From CAVQOB01 sp963714325 (GTDB taxonomy: Bacteria; Pseudomonadota; Alphaproteobacteria; Rhizobiales; Hyphomicrobiaceae), in NCBI GenBank assembly GCA_963714325.1, contig CAVQOB010000010.1, positions 1-64,000 on the forward strand: a DNA stretch of 64,000 nucleotides, written 5' to 3'. Positions within the stretch are counted from its first letter, which is position 1. Each line of letters opens with the position of its first letter. Shown in pieces: positions 56,370 through 64,000 of the stretch. Under the pieces are notes generated by a model, which did not search any database, was not told where the DNA came from, and worked only from the letters and a program-made list of their open reading frames with translations. Made by a program: the position numbers and the translations under genes.

Positions 56370-57442
56370 TCACGACAACCGATGTCTCGTCATTCTTGAC
56401 GCGCCGGCGCAATCGCCATGGCCTGCATTGGACTGATGTGCTGGCCTACAGCTATCTCGCGATCGGCGTACTCATCGTGCTGTTGCCGGTCGCCTGGATG
56501 TTCCTGTCGTCGATCAAATCGCAGCGGGCATTGGTCGAAAATGATCCACGCCTGTTGCCCTATGAACAGATCACGGTTCCAACCGCCGATGGCACGCCGC
56601 TTAGCGTGTTCGTCTGGCGCAAGCCGGATAGCAGCACGGTCGATGTCGCGTTCCGAGCCCCGCGCGGGCGCAACGCGCTGGTTCATGACCTCGCCAAACC
56701 TGAAACAGCGTTCGAAGTGCCGCGCGATCAGCTGGTGCGCAAGGACCGGCTCGCGCCGCGCTATCAGAACTACACCGAGCCGACCATCGGGGCGACTCAG
56801 ACGCGGACATTTAATTTCCTGCGCTACTTCTGGAACTCGACGTTCGTCACGGTTGTTGCGACACTGATCACGCTTGTCGTCAATGCCATGGCGGCGTTCG
56901 CGCTGTCGAAATACCAATTCAGGGGGCGTGACGCGATCGTGCTGATCATCGTCGCGACGCTGCTGATCCCGCCGACGGTAATCCTGGTGCCGCTGTTCAT
57001 GACGGTCAGTGCGTTCGGCATGATCAATTCACTGTGGGGGGTGATCATCCCGGCGGTTGCGACACCAACCGGCGTCTTCCTGTTGCGGCAATATATGCTG
57101 ACCATCCCCGACGAACTGCTTGAGGCCGCGCGGATGGACAATGCGTCGGAGTGGAAGATCTTCTGGCGCATCATGCTGCCGCTGAGCCTTCCGGCATTGT
57201 CGGTGCTGGCGATCCTGTCGGTGATGTGGCGCTGGAACGATTTCATGTGGCCGCTGATCGTGTTGACGCAATCGGAAGTCTTCACGCTGCAGCTGGGCCT
57301 CTCGACCTTCAAGGGTGAACTCAACGACAACATGCATTATCTGCTGGCCATGACGGTGCTGACCCTGTTGCCGGTCACGCTGGTGTTCGTCTTTTTGCAG
57401 AAGCACATCACGACCGGCATCGCCAACACGGGGCTCAAGTAA
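56366..57442 (+). CDS. Carbohydrate ABC transporter permease (MalG-like)
   Basis: Inner-membrane permease of 358 residues, the partner of the previous one. SYLAIGVLIVLLPVAWMFLSSIK is the first helix. EAARMDNASEWKIFWRIMLPLSLPAL is the EAA loop and FVFLQKHITTGIANTGLK the C-terminus. Between the first and second helix is an extracytoplasmic insert of about 95 residues (PRLLPYEQITVPTADG onward), longer than in standard permeases of roughly 280 residues. ATG 56366 overlaps the previous stop by four bases. Confidence 0.93.
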   Translation: MITTTDVSSFLTRRRNRHGLHWTDVLAYSYLAIGVLIVLLPVAWMFLSSIKSQRALVENDPRLLPYEQITVPTADGTPLSVFVWRKPDSSTVDVAFRAPRGRNALVHDLAKPETAFEVPRDQLVRKDRLAPRYQNYTEPTIGATQTRTFNFLRYFWNSTFVTVVATLITLVVNAMAAFALSKYQFRGRDAIVLIIVATLLIPPTVILVPLFMTVSAFGMINSLWGVIIPAVATPTGVFLLRQYMLTIPDELLEAARMDNASEWKIFWRIMLPLSLPALSVLAILSVMWRWNDFMWPLIVLTQSEVFTLQLGLSTFKGELNDNMHYLLAMTVLTLLPVTLVFVFLQKHITTGIANTGLK

Positions 57443-58557
57443 TGGCAACGCTGGAACTGAAACAGGTCACCAAAAGCTTCGGCGCGACGAAGGTCATCCA
57501 CGGCATCGACCTCGCCATCAAGCACGGCGAGTTCACGGTATTCGTCGGTCCGTCGGGGTGCGGAAAATCGACACTGCTGCGGATGATTGCGGGGCTCGAG
57601 ACCGCCAGCAGCGGCGATATCCTGATCGACGACGGGCGCGTCAACGACGTTGCGGCCGCCGAACGGGGTCTCGCGATGGTGTTCCAGAGCTATGCCCTCT
57701 ACCCGCATATGAGTGTCCGCCAGAACCTGTCATTCGGGCTTGAGAACATGAAAACGCCGCGGGCAGAGATCACGCGACGGGTAGACGAGGCGGTGCGGAT
57801 GCTGCGCATCGAGGCGCTGATGGACCGGCGGCCGGGGCAGCTATCCGGCGGCCAGCGCCAGCGTGTTGCCATCGGCCGGGCGGTTGTGCGCGAGCCGAGA
57901 ATCTTTCTGTTCGACGAGCCGCTATCGAATCTCGATGCCGAACTGCGCGTGCAGATGCGGGTCGAGATCGGCAATCTGCATCAGCGCCTCGGTAGCACGA
58001 TGATCTACGTCACCCACGATCAGGTCGAGGCGATGACCATGGCGGATCGGATCGCGGTGCTGAAGGACGGCCGCTTAGAGCAGTTTGGCAAGCCACTCGA
58101 CCTCTATAATCGCCCGGCCAATCTGTTCGTTGCGGGCTTCATCGGCTCGCCGCGCATGAATTTTCTCGATGGCCGGGTGGCGGCGGCGCAGGCTGACACG
58201 GTGTCGGCGACGCTCGCGGCCGGCGGCGATATTGCCGCTGCCTGCGTGGCGCCGGCGGTGGCCGTCGGAACGGCTATCAAGCTCGGCATCCGGCCCGAGC
58301 ATATCCGGCCCGTCGAGACCGGCAACGGCGACGTTGCGCTCAAAGTGGTGCTGACCGAACAGCTTGGTGGCGAGAGCTACCTGCACGGCACCTTGCCGTC
58401 GGGCGAGACGCTCTCGGTGCGGTTGCCCGGCCAGACCAAGGTTGTTCGCGGGGAGATCGTCGGCGTCTCGCTCGGGGATGTGCGTTCGCGGCACCTGTTC
58501 GACGCCGCGAGCCAGCTCTCCTATGCGCGGCCAGGGAGTTCGGAGACCCAGGGATGA
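57442..58557 (+). CDS. ugpC: Sugar ABC transporter ATP-binding protein (UgpC/MsmK-like)
   Basis: ATPase of 371 residues that energises the sugar importer. Walker A GPSGCGKST, signature LSGGQRQRVAIGRAVV, Walker B IFLFDEPLSNLDAEL and the switch YVTHDQVEAM are intact. A regulatory TOBE region follows (about 240-360) with GIRPEHIRP and VVLTEQLGGESYLHG. TAATG: the start shares one base with the permease stop; the 3' end overlaps the VOC gene by four bases. Substrate set by the binding protein, probably an alpha-glucoside. Confidence 0.95.
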   Translation: MATLELKQVTKSFGATKVIHGIDLAIKHGEFTVFVGPSGCGKSTLLRMIAGLETASSGDILIDDGRVNDVAAAERGLAMVFQSYALYPHMSVRQNLSFGLENMKTPRAEITRRVDEAVRMLRIEALMDRRPGQLSGGQRQRVAIGRAVVREPRIFLFDEPLSNLDAELRVQMRVEIGNLHQRLGSTMIYVTHDQVEAMTMADRIAVLKDGRLEQFGKPLDLYNRPANLFVAGFIGSPRMNFLDGRVAAAQADTVSATLAAGGDIAAACVAPAVAVGTAIKLGIRPEHIRPVETGNGDVALKVVLTEQLGGESYLHGTLPSGETLSVRLPGQTKVVRGEIVGVSLGDVRSRHLFDAASQLSYARPGSSETQG

Positions 58558-58928
58558 GCGATTTCGGCCGCATCGTGCCGGTACTGCGGATGTTCGACAT
58601 CGAGCGGACGCGCGCGTTTTACGTCGACTTTCTCGGTTTCAAAATCGAGTTCGAACATCGCTTCAGTGAAAATTTCCCGCTCTACATGGGGCTGACGCGC
58701 GGCGCGTGCCAACTGCATCTGAGTGAGCATCACGGCGATGCGACACCCGGCAGTCATGTGCGCATCGCCATGACCGGGCTTGCTGCGTTTGCCGATGCCT
58801 TGCGCGCCCGAGAGTTCCGTTACGCCAAACCGGGTGCGCCCGAGCGCATGCCGTGGGGCACAATCGAGTTGACGCTGACCGACCCGAGCGGCAATCGCCT
58901 GACATTCACCGAGCCAACCGAGCCATAA
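58554..58928 (+). CDS. VOC / glyoxalase superfamily protein
   Basis: Protein of 124 residues with the vicinal-oxygen-chelate fold, two beta-alpha-beta-beta-beta units. VLRMFDIERTRAFYVDFLGFKIEF is the first unit; GTIELTLTDPSGNRLTF the second. One expected His metal ligand may be replaced, so it could be a bleomycin-resistance-like binding protein, not an enzyme. It lies between the sugar ATPase and GH31 genes with a four-base overlap and a 12-base gap, so it is co-transcribed; its role in sugar use is unclear. Confidence 0.85.
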   Translation: MSDFGRIVPVLRMFDIERTRAFYVDFLGFKIEFEHRFSENFPLYMGLTRGACQLHLSEHHGDATPGSHVRIAMTGLAAFADALRAREFRYAKPGAPERMPWGTIELTLTDPSGNRLTFTEPTEP

Positions 58929-58940
58929 GGTCGCCTGCCC

Positions 58941-61328
58941 ATGCGCATTCTGAAATCGCTCGGCGCGATCACGCCGCACGCCCGCGGCCTCGACGCCGCA
59001 CTCGATGATGGGTATCGCCTGCGCATCCGGGCACTGTCGAATGATCTGCTGCGCGTCGTCGTCGAACCGGCTAAAGGACTGCCGGTCGATCGCACGTGGA
59101 TGGTCGCGCCTGAAGGCGATGTCCCCTGGGAGGGGCGCCATCGCGACGACATCACGGGGTTCTCGCTGGGCGCCGTAAACGTCGCGACAGCCGAGAGCGC
59201 GACGGTGGTGACGGCCGGCAATTTTCGCCTGACGCTGACCGGCGCGCCGCTGCGGCTGGCGGTTGAGCAGCGGGTCGACGCGGTCTGGCGGCCATGGATC
59301 CGCGACCGTGCCACGGGTGGATTCGCGGTGGCCGAACGCGATACGCGCGTGCGTCATTTCCAGCAACGCGATGCGAGCGACCGGCACTTCGGCCTCGGCG
59401 ACAAGACCGGGCCGCTCGATCGCACCGGGCGACGCTTTCGCGTGCTGCAGTTGGATGCGCTCGGCTACGACGCCGAGATCGGCGATCCGCTCTACAAGCA
59501 CGTGCCGTTCATGATCGTACGCTCCGGCGAAGGCGAGGCGGCGGTTGCGGGCGGGATGTTCTACGACACGCTGGCGCCGCTGACCTTCGATCTCGGCGCC
59601 GAACGATCGAACTATCACGGCATCTACCGGTACGTCGAAGTGGAAGAAACGGGCCTGGATCTGTGGCTGATCGCCGGGCCGGATGTGGCCGCGGTCACGC
59701 GCCGCTTCACGCTGTTGACGGGGCGGCCGGCGCTGCCGCCGAAATGGAGTTTTGGTTTCGCCTTCACGACGATGCATCACGCCGACGACGCCAACGCGCA
59801 GGCGGTCATCAGCGCATTCGCCGACCAATGCCGCGCCGAGGACATCGCCATCAGCGCGATCCATTTCGGCTCCGGCTATTCGAGTCGGGGCAAGCGCCGC
59901 TATGTCTTCACCTGGAACCGCGACAAGTTTCCCAGCCCAAGTGCCCTGTTCGAAAAGTTGGCGGGCATGGGCATTCCGACGGTTGCTAACTTGAAGCCAG
60001 TGCTGATCGACGATCACCCCGACTATGCGGCGGTGAAGGTGGCCGGTGGATTCATCAAGGACGACCGTGGCGAGCCGGTACTTGAACAGTTCTGGGACGG
60101 GATGGGATCGTATCTCGATTTCACCAACCCGGTGACGATCTCCTGGTGGCAGGAGTGCCTGGCCAAACAGGTGCTCGATGTCGGCTTCACTGCCGGGTGG
60201 AATGACAACAACGAGCATGAGATCGGTCGCGAGCACGCAACCGCAACGGGGTTCGGCCGCGCTCTGGACGCGGTTGCAACGCGGCCGTTGCATGCGCTTC
60301 TGATGACGCGCGCGACTTTCGAGGCGACGCGATCGCGCGCGCCGGATCAACGCCCCTTCACGATCACGCGGGCCGGTCCGGCCGGCCTGCAGCGCTACGG
60401 CGAGACGTGGACCGGTGACAATGCCACGTCCTGGCGCACCTTGAAGTGGAATTTGCGCAATGGGCTGTCGCTGGCGCTGTCGGGGCAATCCAACGTCGGC
60501 CATGATATCGGCGGTTTTACCGGACCGAGACCCGGGCCGGAATTGCTCTGCCGCTTCGTCGAGATGATGGCCCTGCATCCGCGCGCCGTGATGAATTCGT
60601 GGAAACCGGACGTTGCGCCGGATTGGCAAGCGGCGACGCATCCGTGGACGCATCCGGAGGTGTTGCCGCAGATCCGTCAGGCGCTGCATCTGCGCACCAC
60701 GTTCTTGCCGCTGATCTATGCGCTGGCGCATGTCGCACACGTCGATGGATCGCCCATCATCCGGCCGCTGTTCCATGATTTTTCCAGCGACCCCTGTGCG
60801 TTTGCCGAACACGACGCGATGATGCTTGGTCCGGACGTGCTGTTCTCGCCGGTGGTCACCGAGGGCGCGCGCACGAAGACGCAGTATCTGCCGAGAGGTC
60901 CGCTTGGCTGGATCGATTTCCACACCGGCGCGTTGCATGCCGCTGGTACGACCGTCACTGTCGCCGCGGAGCTGGGCCGGCCGCCGATCTTTGTGCGCGT
61001 TGGCGCGGCACTCGTGCTCGCCAGTGCGACGCCTGCCATCAAGCCACACGAGGCGCCGGCGCGCCGGATGTATCTCGCCGTCGCGGGTGGCGAAGGATCG
61101 GGTCGTGGACGGCACTTCGAGGACGATGGCACGACGTGGGGTTGGCGCCGTGGTCAGGCGCTGGAGCTCGACGTGGCGCTGACGTGGAAAGATCGCGCGG
61201 TCGCGGTTGAGATGATGCGGCGCGGGGGAGCCTGGGATATGCCACCAGCGACGGCATGGACCATTGACGCGCCCGACCGAGAGAACTGGCGGATCGACAT
61301 TTCAACGTGCTTGACCGGCAGGGCTTGA
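58941..61328 (+). CDS. Glycoside hydrolase family 31 alpha-glucosidase
   Basis: Cytoplasmic GH31 enzyme of 795 residues, which releases terminal alpha-linked glucose or xylose. RPALPPKWSFGFAFTTM introduces the barrel. The nucleophile is Asp422 in AGWNDNNEHEIG (the family WxDMNE motif, Met replaced by Asn) and the acid/base is Asp493 in WTGDNATSW. The N-terminal beta-sandwich and the C-terminal domain (HHLRTTFLPLIYAL-like, PRGPLGWIDFHTG) are complete. Co-transcribed with the importer, so it hydrolyses the imported oligosaccharide inside the cell. No signal peptide. Confidence 0.93.
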   Translation: MRILKSLGAITPHARGLDAALDDGYRLRIRALSNDLLRVVVEPAKGLPVDRTWMVAPEGDVPWEGRHRDDITGFSLGAVNVATAESATVVTAGNFRLTLTGAPLRLAVEQRVDAVWRPWIRDRATGGFAVAERDTRVRHFQQRDASDRHFGLGDKTGPLDRTGRRFRVLQLDALGYDAEIGDPLYKHVPFMIVRSGEGEAAVAGGMFYDTLAPLTFDLGAERSNYHGIYRYVEVEETGLDLWLIAGPDVAAVTRRFTLLTGRPALPPKWSFGFAFTTMHHADDANAQAVISAFADQCRAEDIAISAIHFGSGYSSRGKRRYVFTWNRDKFPSPSALFEKLAGMGIPTVANLKPVLIDDHPDYAAVKVAGGFIKDDRGEPVLEQFWDGMGSYLDFTNPVTISWWQECLAKQVLDVGFTAGWNDNNEHEIGREHATATGFGRALDAVATRPLHALLMTRATFEATRSRAPDQRPFTITRAGPAGLQRYGETWTGDNATSWRTLKWNLRNGLSLALSGQSNVGHDIGGFTGPRPGPELLCRFVEMMALHPRAVMNSWKPDVAPDWQAATHPWTHPEVLPQIRQALHLRTTFLPLIYALAHVAHVDGSPIIRPLFHDFSSDPCAFAEHDAMMLGPDVLFSPVVTEGARTKTQYLPRGPLGWIDFHTGALHAAGTTVTVAAELGRPPIFVRVGAALVLASATPAIKPHEAPARRMYLAVAGGEGSGRGRHFEDDGTTWGWRRGQALELDVALTWKDRAVAVEMMRRGGAWDMPPATAWTIDAPDRENWRIDISTCLTGRA

Positions 61329-61404
61329 CGTTGTGGACGTCGTAGCGGCGTGACGACGCATGGGATAAGCTCGTGCTCTTTGCGACCGCGATTGAGAGAC
61401 CCTG

Positions 61405-62949
61405 ATGCCGACACGACCCGAAGCCATTCTCGAAGGCAAGCAGCGCCCGTTCACGGGCAAGGAGTATCTGCAATCGCTGCGTGACGGCCGCGAGGTTTAT
61501 TTCCAGGGCGAGCGCGTCGCTGACGTGACCACCCATCCGGCTTTCCGGAATTCGGCGCGGTCACTGGCCAAGCTCTATGATGCGCTGCACGACGCCAAGA
61601 CCAAGGCGGTGCTGACGGCGCCGACCAACACCGGCTCCGGCGGCTACACGCACAAGTTCTTCAAGGCCGCGACGTCGCGCGAGGAGGTGATCGCCCAGCG
61701 CGACGCGATCGCCGCCTGGGCGCGGATTACCTATGGCTGGATGGGCCGCAGCCCCGACTACAAGGCGGCGTTCCTCAACACGCTCGGCGCCAATGCGGAG
61801 TTCTATGGTCAATTCGCCGGCAATGCGCGCGCTTGGCACAGCCGCGCACAGGACGCCGTTCTGTATTTGAACCATGCGCTGGTCAATCCGCCGATCGACC
61901 GCGCCAAGCCGGCCGAGCAGGTCAAGGACGTCTACATCACCGTCCAGAAGGAAACGGACGCTGGAATTTATGTCTCGGGCGCCAAGGTGGTGGCGACCAA
62001 TTCGGCGCTGACGCATTACAACTTCCTCGGCCAGAACATGGGCCAGGAGATCAACGATCCGAGCATGGTGGTGATGTTCATCGCGGCGATGAACACGCCG
62101 GGCGTCAAGCTGATCTGCCGGCAATCCTATGAGCTGATCGCGGCGAAGACCGGCACGCCGTTCGACTATCCGCTCTCCTCGCGCTTCGACGAGAACGACT
62201 CGATCTTCATCTTCGACAATGCGTTCATCCCCTGGGAGAACGTGTTCATCCATCGCGATGTCGAAAAACTCAAGCAGTTCTATCCCAAGTCCGGGTTCGT
62301 CAACGGCTTTACGCTGCAGGGCTGCACCAGGCTTGCCGTGAAACTCGATTTCATCGCGGGATTGCTGATGAAGGCGGCGCGCTCAACGGGGGTCGAGAGT
62401 TTTCGCGGCGTTCAAACACAGATCGGCGAAGTGATCGGCTGGCGCAATCTGTTCTGGTCGCTGACCGACGCGATGGCGTGCAATCCGGAGCCCTGGGTCA
62501 ACGGGCACGTCTTGCCGAATGGCCGCGCATCGACCGCCTATCGGCTGTTTGCGACGGAAGCCTATCCGGCGGTGCGCTCGATCGTCGAGAAGGTGGTGGC
62601 GTCGGGGCTGATTTATCTGCCCTCGCATGCGAAGGATTTCAAGAACCCGGACATCGACAAGTATCTGGCGAAGTATGTGCGCGGGTCCAACGGCATCGAC
62701 TACAAGGCGCGCATCAAGACGATGAAGCTGTTGTGGGATGCGGTCGGCACGGAGTTCGGTGCGCGCCACGAGTTGTATGAGATGAACTATGCCGGCAGCC
62801 ACGAACTGGTGCGGCTGTTCCCGCTGTTCGACGCGATGGGCAACGGGCAGATGAAGCAGATGGAAGCGTTTGCCGAGCAATGCATGGCCGACTATGACGA
62901 GGATGGCTGGAAGGACCCGGATTATTTTGATGGTGGCGATATCGGGTGA
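61405..62949 (+). CDS. 4-hydroxyphenylacetate 3-monooxygenase (HpaB) family oxygenase
   Basis: Flavin-dependent two-component monooxygenase of 514 residues with the acyl-CoA-dehydrogenase-like fold. RPFTGKEYLQSLRDGREVYFQGERV and VKDVYITVQKETDAGIYVSG are family stretches, and ENVFIHRDVEKL and NMGQEINDP also match. It needs FADH2 from a flavin reductase; none is adjacent. Family members hydroxylate phenols, including 4-hydroxyphenylacetate and chlorophenols; others carry out FAD-dependent redox reactions on acids. 76 bases follow the GH31 gene, so it may be read from the same or a separate promoter. Confidence 0.92.
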   Translation: MPTRPEAILEGKQRPFTGKEYLQSLRDGREVYFQGERVADVTTHPAFRNSARSLAKLYDALHDAKTKAVLTAPTNTGSGGYTHKFFKAATSREEVIAQRDAIAAWARITYGWMGRSPDYKAAFLNTLGANAEFYGQFAGNARAWHSRAQDAVLYLNHALVNPPIDRAKPAEQVKDVYITVQKETDAGIYVSGAKVVATNSALTHYNFLGQNMGQEINDPSMVVMFIAAMNTPGVKLICRQSYELIAAKTGTPFDYPLSSRFDENDSIFIFDNAFIPWENVFIHRDVEKLKQFYPKSGFVNGFTLQGCTRLAVKLDFIAGLLMKAARSTGVESFRGVQTQIGEVIGWRNLFWSLTDAMACNPEPWVNGHVLPNGRASTAYRLFATEAYPAVRSIVEKVVASGLIYLPSHAKDFKNPDIDKYLAKYVRGSNGIDYKARIKTMKLLWDAVGTEFGARHELYEMNYAGSHELVRLFPLFDAMGNGQMKQMEAFAEQCMADYDEDGWKDPDYFDGGDIG

Positions 62950-63022
62950 TCGGGTGGAGGCGGCACGACAGCACTCGTGTCGATGGCGGCGACGGGGCAA
63001 CAACAGACATCAAGCCTAGACG

Positions 63023-63481
63023 CTATTTGATATGTCGAGAGGGCTCGGGGAAACGCCCGATCAATCTGAACCACTCACAAATCAGGACAGTGTTGGTATC
63101 GAACTTGACGCCGTGGCGCTCGGCTTCCGACCGATACCAATCCCCGATAACAATGCGCCACCATTCGAGCGTCCGCGGTCCTTCCCCGTAGGCAAAGGCG
63201 AAGGACGCATTGATGGCTGAAAAGGCGACGTGCTCAACGCGGACAGTCTCGACCACGCCGCGCGTCAGGTCAGCCCCGTCAACGACAACTGACAACGCTC
63301 CAACGAATGGAATTCGGCCATCGGGATAGTGCCAATGCGCCGAAGACGTCGCCGTCTTTATTCCACCAAGGATCAGTTCTGCACCCTCATCTGCGTCCTT
63401 GATCGTGTTCCCGATCTTCATGGGTGCAAAGTGCCTATGGACTTCGTCTGGAAACAACTCGAGCAATACTGCGTTGGACAT
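63023..63481 (-). CDS. ASCH domain-containing protein
   Basis: Protein of 152 residues with an ASCH fold, a small beta barrel related to PUA and predicted to bind RNA or act on nucleoside derivatives. IKTATSSAHWHYPDGRIPFVGA and CEWFRLIGRFPEP fit the domain, and the core is FGALSVVVDGADLTRGVVETVRVEHV-like with conserved acidic residues. Members include N4-acetylcytidine amidohydrolases. It stands alone; no evidence for a substrate. Confidence 0.87.
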   Translation of the reverse strand: MSNAVLLELFPDEVHRHFAPMKIGNTIKDADEGAELILGGIKTATSSAHWHYPDGRIPFVGALSVVVDGADLTRGVVETVRVEHVAFSAINASFAFAYGEGPRTLEWWRIVIGDWYRSEAERHGVKFDTNTVLICEWFRLIGRFPEPSRHIK

Positions 63482-63583
63482 GGGGGCCGCACCGGAGCCG
63501 ATCTGCTTGGGAGACCACCATGCGCCGCGAACAATGACATGTCACTGATGTCCTGACTGGTTCACCTGATGACACAGCCAGGG

Positions 63584-63814
63584 TCAATAAGAGACGTTCG
63601 CGCGATCAAACCCCATGGTCATGGCCGGCCTTGTGCTGGCCACCCATCGCGCAGCGGATGCGATGCACGCGGTTAAGCGCCGCGTGAACATACGGATAGT
63701 GCCGTTGCGATGGTTTTCGAAGCGGCGGCGCAGGTCATTCGTCACGCCGGTGTAACGCGTGCCGTGAGCTTTGCTCGCGAGCAGGTAGACAAAATAGTGA
63801 TGCGTGCGCTGCAT
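63584..63814 (-). pseudogene. GIY-YIG nuclease-like protein, 3' half lost
   Basis: The reading frame starts MQRTHHYFVYLLASKAHG and continues RYTGVTNDLRRRFENHRNG, the GIY-YIG signature of small UvrC-like endonucleases. After about residue 45 (TIRMFTRRLT) the sequence no longer resembles the family, which normally runs on to about 95 residues. The 3' end merges into short repeats of the type GGTGGCC-x-x-CACAAG. The nuclease is therefore truncated, probably by a recombination or deletion between repeats, and not active. The start may be 63814, with a longer open frame to 63913. Confidence 0.65.
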
Positions 63815-63849
63815 CGGCCTACCTCGCAACCAGCGTCGAGATTGCGGCA

Positions 63850-63965
63850 CAATGGGTGGCCGGGACAAGCCCACGGCTGTCCGGTTTAAGTATGCTTGCA
63901 CCGGTCCGACCACCCGTCATCCCGGCGTCATCGCGGAGCGATGCTTCGCATCGACGGCCGGGACC
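63850..63965. repeat. Short intergenic repeat-like sequence
   Basis: Contains ATGGGTGGCCGGGACAAGCCC at about 63853, which resembles the sequence GGGTGGCCAGCACAAGGCC read on the minus strand at about 63640. Further right, CGTCATCCCGGCGTCATCGC with GGCCGGGACC around 63918-63965 is an imperfect inverted repeat of a kind common in intergenic DNA of Hyphomicrobiales. No gene is seen here. Confidence 0.5.
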
Positions 63966-64000
63966 TACGACAAGCCGAAGTGTCAAAAATGCTGGATCTT

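Noticed and set aside
58521..61115. 864-codon open frame on the minus strand opposite the GH31 gene
   Set aside because: It lacks any family resemblance, is Arg-rich and lies wholly opposite a well-supported gene; long antisense frames are expected at this GC content.
58941..61328. GH31 enzyme as a sulfoquinovosidase
   Set aside because: The active-site motifs (GWNDNNE, WTGDN) are of the alpha-glucosidase type and no sulfoquinovose genes are adjacent.
1..64000. CRISPR arrays, tRNA or rRNA genes, insertion sequences, prophage genes
   Set aside because: No regular direct repeats with spacers, no tRNA-like cloverleaf, and no transposase or integrase protein was recognised.

Overview
The window is GC-rich, densely coded DNA with many four-base start/stop overlaps. 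Its gene content (amidoligase-type ATP-grasp/alpha-E/transglutaminase genes, TRAP and LIV-type importers, a Bug-type binding protein, PuuE-like deacetylase, TadE/G-like protein, tricarballylate and gallate-pathway enzymes) suggests an alphaproteobacterium of the Hyphomicrobiales, probably a soil or water organism living on organic acids and aromatics. That placement is inference: no rRNA or tRNA gene was seen. The only regulator recognised is one LysR protein.

Layout. 0.1-9.6 kb (+): a five-gene amidoligase-type cluster (ATP-grasp, alpha-E, transglutaminase-DUF2126, ATP-grasp/alpha-E fusion, transglutaminase), then a convergent gamma-glutamyltransferase. 11.7-17.6 kb: TadE/G-like protein, a large membrane patatin, RNase HII, and an LTA-synthase-like sulfatase-fold protein. 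17.7-24.4 kb: polysaccharide deacetylase, LysR divergent from a flavin reductase and a Gfo/Idh/MocA dehydrogenase, a maleylacetoacetate-isomerase-like GST, a GlcG-like protein and two divergent beta-hydroxyacid dehydrogenases. 24.5-32.1 kb (+): seven-gene unit of a CocE/NonD hydrolase, a complete LIV-type ABC importer and an ACMSD-like amidohydrolase. 32.3-40.6 kb (-): TRAP importer, DUF1330, cyclase, LLM oxidoreductase and a two-subunit molybdenum hydroxylase. 40.7-43.9 kb (+): two MDR-type dehydrogenases with a DUF2867 and a cupin-like gene. 44.0-51.0 kb (-): DUF1932 dehydrogenase, metallo-beta-lactamase-fold hydrolase, Bug binding protein, GalB, GalC, TcuA, TcuB. 51.4-63.5 kb: L,D-transpeptidase, alpha/beta hydrolase, a sugar ABC importer with a GH31 glucosidase, an HpaB-family monooxygenase, an ASCH protein, and a broken GIY-YIG gene among short repeats.

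How the genes work together. The recurring theme is uptake of an organic acid or sugar followed by hydrolysis or oxidation. The most interesting unit is the Bug-GalB-GalC-TcuA-TcuB block. It could dehydrogenate a saturated C7 tricarboxylate, hydrate it and cleave it to pyruvate and oxaloacetate, a route distinct from ring cleavage of gallate. The amidoligase-type cluster at the left end probably makes or attaches a peptide-like product whose chemistry is unknown.

Quality warning. At least twelve single-base insertions and one deletion interrupt otherwise well conserved genes, on both strands and often beside short homopolymers. The strong insertion bias suggests sequencing or assembly error more than gene decay, so genes marked frameshifted may be intact in the organism.
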